Made by a program: the position numbers and the translations under genes
Shown: positions 58,071-64,000 of the stretch, one piece after another
Position numbering within the stretch: position 1 is the stretch's first letter
Layout: each line of letters opens with the position of its first letter
From: Jiella marina
GTDB lineage: Bacteria > Pseudomonadota > Alphaproteobacteria > Rhizobiales > Rhizobiaceae
Direction of reading: 5' to 3'
Assembly: GCF_024359545.1 (NCBI RefSeq)
Contig: NZ_JAKQZG010000002.1
Location: 62,001 to 126,000 of the forward strand
DNA: 64,000 nucleotides
The notes under the pieces: model-generated
Databases searched by the model: none
What the model was told of the DNA's origin: nothing
What the model saw: the letters and a program-made list of their open reading frames with translations, nothing else

Positions 58071-59600
58071 TCAGGCGAAGGTCTTGGCGAAGGAATCGAT
58101 CGCCGACTTCAGCTTCTCGCGGATCTCGTCGGAGAGAGCCTTCTCGGTCGCGATCTGCTCCAGAACGCCCTTGTGCTCGGTGCGCATGGCGTTGAGCAGG
58201 CCTTCCTCGAACTCACCGACCTGCTCGACCTTGAGCTTGTCGAGATAGCCCTGGGTACCGGCGAAGATCACCGCCACCTGCTCCTCGGTCTTCAGCGGCG
58301 AGAACTGCGGCTGCTTGAGCAGTTCGGTCAGGCGCGCACCGCGGTTGAGGAGACGCTGGGTCGAAGCGTCGAGGTCCGAGCCGAACTGCGCGAAGGCGGC
58401 CATCTCGCGATACTGGGCGAGTTCGCCCTTGATCGAGCCGGCAACCTGCTTCATCGCCTTGATCTGCGCGGACGAACCGACGCGCGACACCGACAGGCCG
58501 ACGTTCACCGCCGGGCGGATGCCCTGGTAGAACAGCGTCGTCTCGAGGAAGATCTGGCCGTCGGTGATCGAGATCACGTTGGTCGGGATGTAGGCCGACA
58601 CGTCACCCGCCTGGGTCTCGATGACCGGCAGAGCGGTCAACGAACCGGCACCGTGATCGTCGCCCATCTTCGCCGCGCGCTCGAGAAGCCGCGAGTGAAG
58701 ATAGAAGACGTCGCCCGGATAGGCTTCACGTCCCGGCGGACGGCGCAGAAGCAGCGACATCTGGCGGTAGGAGACGGCCTGCTTGGACAGATCGTCATAA
58801 CCGATCACGGCATGCATGCCGTTGTCGCGGAAGAACTCGCCCATCGCACAGCCGGTGAAGGGCGCGATGTACTGCATCGGCGCCGGATCGGAGGCGGTAG
58901 CGGCGATGACGACGGAATATTCCATCGCACCGCGCTCTTCCAGCGTGCGAACGAACTGCGCGACCGTCGAACGCTTCTGACCGACAGCGACGTAGATGCA
59001 GTAGAGCTTGTCGTTCTCGCGGTTCTCGTCGTGAGCCGGCTTCTGGTTGAGGAAGGTGTCGAGCAGGATCGCGGTCTTGCCGGTCTGGCGGTCGCCGATG
59101 ACAAGCTCGCGCTGGCCGCGGCCGATCGGGATCAGCGCGTCGATGGCCTTCAGGCCCGTCGACATCGGCTCATGCACCGACTTGCGCGGGATGATGCCCG
59201 GCGCCTTGACGTCGACGCGGCGACGCTCGCCGCTGTCGATCGGGCCCTTGCCGTCGATCGGATTGCCGAGACCGTCGACGACGCGGCCGAGCAGGCCCTT
59301 GCCGACCGGCACTTCCACGATCGCGCCGGTGCGCTTGACGGTGTCGCCTTCCTTGATCTCACGGTCGGAGCCGAAGATCACGACGCCGACATTGTCGGCT
59401 TCGAGGTTGAGCGCCATGCCCTGGATGCCGCCCGGGAACTCGACCATCTCGCCGGCCTGGCAGTTGTCGAGGCCGTAGACGCGGGCGATGCCGTCGCCGA
59501 CCGACAGGACCTGACCGACTTCCGAGACTTCCGCCTCGTTGCCGAAGTTCTTGATCTGGTTCTTCAGGATCGCGGAGATTTCCGCGGCGCGGATGTCCAT
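58071..59600 (-). CDS. atpA: ATP synthase F1 alpha subunit
   Basis: A 509-residue non-catalytic nucleotide-binding subunit. The N-terminal region [19 protein letters not shown] is standard, the P-loop is [14 protein letters not shown] near residue 170, and the arginine finger lies in the [14 protein letters not shown] segment near 375. It is followed by a 76-bp gap before atpG. The start overlaps the atpH stop by one base. Confidence 0.98.
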   Translation of the reverse strand: MDIRAAEISAILKNQIKNFGNEAEVSEVGQVLSVGDGIARVYGLDNCQAGEMVEFPGGIQGMALNLEADNVGVVIFGSDREIKEGDTVKRTGAIVEVPVGKGLLGRVVDGLGNPIDGKGPIDSGERRRVDVKAPGIIPRKSVHEPMSTGLKAIDALIPIGRGQRELVIGDRQTGKTAILLDTFLNQKPAHDENRENDKLYCIYVAVGQKRSTVAQFVRTLEERGAMEYSVVIAATASDPAPMQYIAPFTGCAMGEFFRDNGMHAVIGYDDLSKQAVSYRQMSLLLRRPPGREAYPGDVFYLHSRLLERAAKMGDDHGAGSLTALPVIETQAGDVSAYIPTNVISITDGQIFLETTLFYQGIRPAVNVGLSVSRVGSSAQIKAMKQVAGSIKGELAQYREMAAFAQFGSDLDASTQRLLNRGARLTELLKQPQFSPLKTEEQVAVIFAGTQGYLDKLKVEQVGEFEEGLLNAMRTEHKGVLEQIATEKALSDEIREKLKSAIDSFAKTFA

Positions 59601-60160
59601 CAGCCGACCTCTTTCAGTGCAAGCTTGAGCGAATTGAGTTTGGTGCGAAGCGAGGTGTCGATCTGGCGGGAGCCGATCTTGACGATCAGCCCGCCGAGAA
59701 TGGCCGAATCGACCTTCTCGCGCATGGTTACGGTCTTGCCCGCGTAGCCCGACAGCGTCTCGGCGAGCGCCGAACGCTGATCGTCGGTGAGCGGATGCGC
59801 GCTCGTCACGTCGACCTCGACCTCGCCGCGCTGCTCGGCGGCGAGCTGACGGAACCGGCGAATCATGCCGGGCAGGACGAAGAGACGGCGATTCGACGCC
59901 ACCACTTTCAGGAAATTGCCGGTGAGCGGGCCCGGCTTGGTCTCTTGAACCACGGCCTCGATGGCGCGCAGCTGATCGTCGGAGGAAAAGGCCGGGCTTT
60001 CCACCAGACGACGGAAATCGGCGCTCTCGTCGATCAGCTGATTGAAGGAAGCGAGCTCGGACTCGACCGTCTCGAGCGCATTTTCTTCGAGCGCGAGTTC
60101 AAACAGGGACTGGGCGTAGCGGTCTGCGACCCCCGAAACGGGAGAGGATGATTGTGCCAC
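59600..60160 (-). CDS. atpH: ATP synthase F1 delta subunit
   Basis: A 186-residue peripheral stalk subunit: [62 protein letters not shown] at the N-terminus and [37 protein letters not shown] at the C-terminus are diagnostic. First gene of atpHAGD-x-C. The F0 genes are not in the window, as is usual in this order. Confidence 0.97.
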   Translation of the reverse strand: MAQSSSPVSGVADRYAQSLFELALEENALETVESELASFNQLIDESADFRRLVESPAFSSDDQLRAIEAVVQETKPGPLTGNFLKVVASNRRLFVLPGMIRRFRQLAAEQRGEVEVDVTSAHPLTDDQRSALAETLSGYAGKTVTMREKVDSAILGGLIVKIGSRQIDTSLRTKLNSLKLALKEVG

Positions 60161-60436
60161 GGACGACCGTTTCTCTTTCGCGTTTCTTCAATGCTCGCCG
60201 CGCGGTGTGAGCCGGATGCTTCAAGCCATTGAAACCGTTGATGAGGCAGGACAGACGACTGGCGGGACGCCGGCCCTCCTCCCTGAAGACAGCGACCGTC
60301 TAGCATAGGGATTTCACCGCGACAACACGGTTTGGACGCTTCCCAGGGCCGGTTTAGGCCGATTGTTCCCGTACTTTTGGATAATTCCGCATGCGAAGGT
60401 TCGAGAGGCTGCCAGACGATCGCCCTCGCCGCTCCC

Positions 60437-60829
60437 TCATACCGCGATCAGGCCGAGCGCTGGACCCAGCAGAGCCACGGCCAGAAGCAGCTCGATCAGC
60501 AGATAGAAGAGCGCGCGTGCGGTGGTGCCGTCCGACAGGAGCGAGACCAGGCGACCAAACGCCGAAAACAGCCATCCGGCGCCGAGAGCGAGCTGCACGA
60601 AGGGCTGGTCATAGAGAGCGGCACCGAGGATGCCGACGCCGAGCCAGAAACCCGCGAGACTCGCCCGCGCCCCGCCGAGCGCGTCCTTGCGAACGGCGCT
60701 CGGCGCAAGCCCGATCGCCGCCAGAGTGGTCACCGGCGCAAACAGGGCGAAGAGCCCGATCAGAGCCGTAAAGCAGGCAGCCGCGAAGGGCAGCCAATCG
60801 GCATTCGTGGTCGGCAGGGCGAAGTCCAT
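60437..60829 (-). CDS. Small membrane protein, DUF4345-like
   Basis: A 130-residue protein with four hydrophobic segments (LPFAAACFTALIGLFALFAPVTTLAAIGL; ASLAGFWLGVGILGAALY; FVQLALGAGWLFSAFGRLVSLLS; ALFYLLIELLLAVALLGPALGLI). The R-A-S-L-A-G-F-W-L-G-x-G and G-R-L-V-S motifs fit the DUF4345 family. Function unknown. I start at MDFALPTTNADWLPF. Confidence 0.82.
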   Translation of the reverse strand: MDFALPTTNADWLPFAAACFTALIGLFALFAPVTTLAAIGLAPSAVRKDALGGARASLAGFWLGVGILGAALYDQPFVQLALGAGWLFSAFGRLVSLLSDGTTARALFYLLIELLLAVALLGPALGLIAV

Positions 60830-60994
60830 GGGTATTCCCGGCTCAGTTTCTCGCGGACGGCCCGGTCGGGATGAAGCGCCCCGGCTCAAAATGCCGTTCG
60901 TCGGCGCCCGGTTTGTCGGCCGATCGAGTCGGGGCTGTCAAGCAAGAGGCCCGACCGCCATCTTCCGGATCCGCCCGTGAACCCACTCGCGGGT

Positions 60995-62140
60995 TCAAGA
61001 CCGTTCGCCGACCAGTTTCTCGATTTCCATAGCACTCGTCTCGGCGCCTTCGAGATCGATTGCAGCACGGTCCTCGCGTCGGCGCTCATAGGCGGCGGTG
61101 ATCGCGTTCGCCAGCGTCTGCGGCGTGAGCGCGGTCGATTCGACCACCGACAGGAGTCCCATCGTTTCCATCCGGCGCGAGCGGAACGACTGCTCGGTCT
61201 CCTCACCGTCGTCATAGGGCACGACGACGGCGGGAATCTCCGCCCGCATCAGATTCATCACAGTGTTGTAGCCGGCCTGGGAAACCGACAGCGCCGCACC
61301 GTCGAGCAAGGCCTGGAAGCGCGAGGAGAACCGCTCGACGATCGTGCGCTCATCAGCCAAGGCACTGAGGCGCGCGAACTCCGCGGCATCCGCGCGCGGC
61401 CCGGTGAGGATGTGCCACACCTTGTCGCGGATGGCAGGCGGCGTCAGCTCGCGGGCGGCGAGCGCCGTCTTCATGAGCGTGCCGGCCGCGGCCCCGCCGC
61501 CGGCGGAGACCACGACGCGATCATTGGGCTCGCCCCGCTCGCGCGCGGCTCCCTCGGTCACGTAGCCCGTATAGGTGACGAGATCGGCGAGTTCGCCGGC
61601 ATGGGGGTAGGTCTCGTCGAAGGTGAACAGGGTCGGGTCGGAATGGACGAGGACGGCGTCGAGATGCTCGCGCGCGAGATCGGCGCCGAAACGCGCCCGC
61701 TCGGGATGCTTCGTCGCAACCAGAATGTCGCGCACCGAGGTCACGCATTTCACTCGCGGTTTGTCCTCTGCAGCCCGTTCGAGAAGCGGCACCAGCTCGA
61801 ACCGGAAGCGCCAGCGGCCGAAGGGAAACATTTCCAGAAGCACGACGTCCGGCTGCACCTTTTCATAAAGGTCGATCAGCGCTGCCGTGCGCATCGCTCG
61901 CCATTCATCGGTGATCGGCGCACCGGTCTCGTCATAGAGATGCTTGAAGTCTGCGCCTTCGATCGAGACCGGCGGCAATTGCACCACTTCGGCATCGGCG
62001 AAGGGCATCTGCGGCACGGGATGGCCGCCGAGCGCCACGGTGACGTCGATGCCCCGGCGAGCCAGCGCGCTGGTGATCAGCTCGCCCCGCCTGAGATGGC
62101 CGACACCCAGGAGATGCTGGACGTGAAAGAGCACGCGCAT
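60995..62140 (-). CDS. Glycosyltransferase, MurG/GT28-like
   Basis: A 381-residue GT-B enzyme. The N-terminal domain opens MRVLFHVQHLLGVGHLRRGELITSALARRGIDVTVALGG, with the glycine-rich loop GVGHLRR; the C-terminal domain has VVVSAGGGAAAGTLMKTALAA and the donor site SVSQAGYNTVMNLMRAEIPAVVVPY near residue 300. It transfers an activated sugar, product unknown. The ATG overlaps the stop of the preceding GT4 gene (TGATG). Confidence 0.88.
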   Translation of the reverse strand: MRVLFHVQHLLGVGHLRRGELITSALARRGIDVTVALGGHPVPQMPFADAEVVQLPPVSIEGADFKHLYDETGAPITDEWRAMRTAALIDLYEKVQPDVVLLEMFPFGRWRFRFELVPLLERAAEDKPRVKCVTSVRDILVATKHPERARFGADLAREHLDAVLVHSDPTLFTFDETYPHAGELADLVTYTGYVTEGAARERGEPNDRVVVSAGGGAAAGTLMKTALAARELTPPAIRDKVWHILTGPRADAAEFARLSALADERTIVERFSSRFQALLDGAALSVSQAGYNTVMNLMRAEIPAVVVPYDDGEETEQSFRSRRMETMGLLSVVESTALTPQTLANAITAAYERRREDRAAIDLEGAETSAMEIEKLVGERS

Positions 62141-63315
62141 CAATGGCACTCCGTTTTCGAGGGAACGCCGTTGGCGCGGCGGTAAAACCGATCGATCGTC
62201 TCCCGCAAAGCCCCGTCAAGACGGGAGGCGGCGACCGAAATGTCGTGGCAGGCGACCGCCCGCCACGCTGCGGCCATGGAGAAGCGTGCCCGGCGCTGCG
62301 GATCGAGCAGCGCGGCCACCGCCCTGGCGAAAGCGAGGGCGTCTCCTTCCGGGACAAGCAGCGCCGTCTCGCCGTCGGCGACCACGGTCGCGACACCGCC
62401 CGAGCGCCCTGCCACGACCGGCAGGCCAGCCGCCTGTGCTTCGATCAGTGCCATGCTCCAGGCCTCCTTGACCGCCGGCCAGACATAGAGATCCGAACTC
62501 GCCAGGATACCGGGCAGATCATGCGGCCCGACTTCGCCGAGCAATGTGGCGGAAACGCCGCCAGCCTCGAAGGCGGCGCGCACCTCCGCCTCGGCGGGGC
62601 CGGTGCCCACGACCAGAAGCTCGAACGCCTCTCCGTCTAGCGCCGCAAGCGCCTCCGCCAGCACGCGGTAGGAGGCAAGCTTCTGGTCCGCCCGCATCAT
62701 TCCGACGGTGACGAGCCACGGGCGCCCGAGCGAAAGGCCGAAATCCGCTGCAAGCCGCGCCCGCCCGGTTTCCCGCGCCGGGGGAGCGCTCGCGAATGGC
62801 GTCGTGTCCATGAAGGGCGGCAGGGCGAGCATGGGCACACCGGCGCGAAGATGCGGCTTCACTCCGGCTTCGTCGGCGGGGTTCAACGTCACGGCGAGAT
62901 CGGCATGGCCGAGCGCCTCGAGACTGGCGCGGTAGCCGAGGTCCCAGGGCCCGCCCCGCTGCTTGTTCGCGACCGAGGCCTCGGCCACCACATAGGGGAT
63001 GCCCAGAGCCTGCGTCACAGCCGGTCCGAGCCAGTCCGGCGCCTTGTGATAAAGGTGATAGGTGAACCAGAGATCGGGCGCCTTGCCGCTCTTCCGGACA
63101 CGATTGAGAGCGCGGCGCGCCTCGCGCTCGCCCAATGCCCGAAGCCGTTCCTGGCGTGTCGGATCGCCGCGATCGTAGCTGCGCAAGCGCGAGGCAAGCG
63201 CGACCTCATGGCCGGCCCGCCGCAATGCGGCGACGAGGTTGCGGCCGACCGTCCGGTCGCCGGATGGCGTCGGATCGTCCGGCGCCTTCATCGGCGCGTA
63301 AAAGGCGACTCTCAT
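62140..63315 (-). CDS. Glycosyltransferase family 4
   Basis: A 391-residue GT-B enzyme. It opens MRVAFYAPMKAPDDPTPSGDRTVGRNLVAALRRAGHEV, and the C-terminal GT4 site is ILASSDLYVWPAVKEAWSMALIEAQAAGLPVVAGRSGGVATVVADGETALLVPEGD (E-x7-E motif: EAWSMALIE). Donor and acceptor are unknown. It sits between two GT28-like genes and begins 12 bp after the upstream one. Confidence 0.9.
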   Translation of the reverse strand: MRVAFYAPMKAPDDPTPSGDRTVGRNLVAALRRAGHEVALASRLRSYDRGDPTRQERLRALGEREARRALNRVRKSGKAPDLWFTYHLYHKAPDWLGPAVTQALGIPYVVAEASVANKQRGGPWDLGYRASLEALGHADLAVTLNPADEAGVKPHLRAGVPMLALPPFMDTTPFASAPPARETGRARLAADFGLSLGRPWLVTVGMMRADQKLASYRVLAEALAALDGEAFELLVVGTGPAEAEVRAAFEAGGVSATLLGEVGPHDLPGILASSDLYVWPAVKEAWSMALIEAQAAGLPVVAGRSGGVATVVADGETALLVPEGDALAFARAVAALLDPQRRARFSMAAAWRAVACHDISVAASRLDGALRETIDRFYRRANGVPSKTECH

Positions 63316-63327
63316 TGAAGCCTCGCC

Positions 63328-64000
63328 CTACGAGGCTGCGGTGCGCGACACCCGGAAGCCATCTTCTGGAACCCGGTCCGTTCCGCCCCCGCGCCGTGTT
63401 CGGCCTTCGGCAAGTGCCTGATCCACGAGGCGCCGGATCGTGTCGACCCCACCGAGCAGGCCGGGAATCTCAGTGGATTGCGGCTTCTGCTGGCCGGGAA
63501 GCGCCTTGATCGCCCGGGCCATGACGGCGGGATCGTGCGCCTCGTCGTCGCACAGCATGGTGAGAAGGCCGAGTTCCTCGGCGCGCGAGGCCCGGATGAA
63601 CTGTTCGAGCCGCGGCTGCCGGCGCGGCACGATGACCGCCCGCTTGTCGAAGGAGAGGATCTCGCAAAAGGTGTTGTAGCCACCCATGGCGACAAGCCCG
63701 ACCGCCTGTTCGATCAAAGGCTCGATGGAAGCGACGAAGGTGATCAGATCGACCTTGTCGAGTTTGGCCGCCCGGGTCTGGAAATCGGCAGCGTAGCCCG
63801 TCTCCATGAACGGGCCGAGCACGATCTTGGCGCGCGGGGCGATGGTCGGGTCGCTCTCGTAGGCCTTGAGCACCCAGTCGACCAGACGCGCCCCGTCGCC
63901 GCCGCCGCCGGTGGTGACGAGAACATAAGGGTCTTCCTCGATGAGAATCGGATCGTACAGGGCGCCCGAGGGCTCGTCGGCGCGGGGCAGATATCCGGTG
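63328..64000 (-). CDS. Glycosyltransferase, MurG/GT28-like (partial, continues beyond the window)
   Basis: The frame runs to the edge, so the N-terminal acceptor domain lies outside; 223 residues are visible. TGYLPRADEPSGALYDPILIEEDPYVLVTTGGGGDGARLVDWVLKAYE starts the C-terminal nucleotide-sugar domain and VGLVAMGGYNTFCEILSFDKRAVIVPRRQPRLEQFIRASR is its donor site, closely similar to the SQAGYNT...VPYDDGEETEQ site of the third gene. The codon GTG at 63873 is internal. With the two downstream genes it forms a three-enzyme glycosylation operon. Confidence 0.88.
   Translation of the reverse strand, partial: TGYLPRADEPSGALYDPILIEEDPYVLVTTGGGGDGARLVDWVLKAYESDPTIAPRAKIVLGPFMETGYAADFQTRAAKLDKVDLITFVASIEPLIEQAVGLVAMGGYNTFCEILSFDKRAVIVPRRQPRLEQFIRASRAEELGLLTMLCDDEAHDPAVMARAIKALPGQQKPQSTEIPGLLGGVDTIRRLVDQALAEGRTRRGGGTDRVPEDGFRVSRTAAS

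Overview
The window is a high-GC chromosomal segment that looks like an alphaproteobacterium of the order Hyphomicrobiales (Rhizobiales). Clues are a one-step hemA (5-aminolevulinate synthase), an F1-ATPase operon atpHAGDC with no F0 genes beside it, a rhizobial-type glycerol ABC transporter locus (glpD-glpSTPQUV-glpK), an Omp25/31-like porin with a CtrA-type site upstream, and several palindromic repeats of the kind scattered through rhizobial genomes. I cannot name the genus. There is no sign of a prophage, integrase, CRISPR array, rRNA or tRNA.

Layout. 1-5.4 kb: the end of a glutathione S-transferase, a LysR regulator divergent from an aldo/keto reductase, a GFA-type protein, queG with a small overlapping repeat protein, and a SugE/YeeZ-like SDR. 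5.5-11.6 kb: a complete branched-chain amino acid type ABC transporter (binding protein, two permeases, two ATPases), an arylformamidase-like hydrolase and a stand-alone Lrp/AsnC effector domain; a palindromic repeat pair lies inside this operon. 11.6-19.1 kb: a membrane diguanylate cyclase, an Omp25/31-like protein, an AMP-forming acyl-CoA synthetase, a YARHG-domain protein, an M15 peptidase and a degenerate receiver-like protein.

19.3-30.4 kb: the glycerol regulon, glpR, glpD, glpS, glpT, glpP, glpQ, glpU, glpV, glpK. It is interrupted between glpQ and glpU by an opposed toxin-antitoxin pair next to a perfect 30-bp inverted repeat. The two ATPases look asymmetric, predicting one consensus and one degenerate ATP site. 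30.5-32.3 kb: a cysteine synthase translationally coupled to an AlaX editing protein.

32.4-39.6 kb: a hexuronate/hexonate catabolic locus (GntR regulator, zinc dehydrogenase, TRAP transporter dctMQP, mannonate dehydratase uxuA) that hosts a second toxin-antitoxin pair, higBA, with a perfect dyad over its promoter. 39.7-42.7 kb: an NMT1/THI5-like ABC uptake system with two permeases but no ATPase gene. 43-49.5 kb: a ferredoxin reductase, a methyltransferase, a MarR regulator, a COG4091 SAF-domain oxidoreductase, a small basic protein, hemA and a cupin. 49.5-55 kb: an AbrB-type membrane protein coupled to an aminotransferase, mscL, a TAXI binding protein, rppH and a solute-binding-domain protein without a signal peptide.

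55-64 kb: the ATP synthase F1 operon with a small cysteine-rich YHS-like gene between atpD and atpC, a DUF4345-like membrane protein, and three consecutive glycosyltransferases, the last one running off the end. Nothing in the window is an obviously new defence or biosynthetic system; the best leads are the asymmetric Glp ATPase pair, the toxin-antitoxin module inside the glp operon, the ATPase-less ABC system, the cysteine-rich protein in the atp operon and the signal-less binding protein behind rppH.
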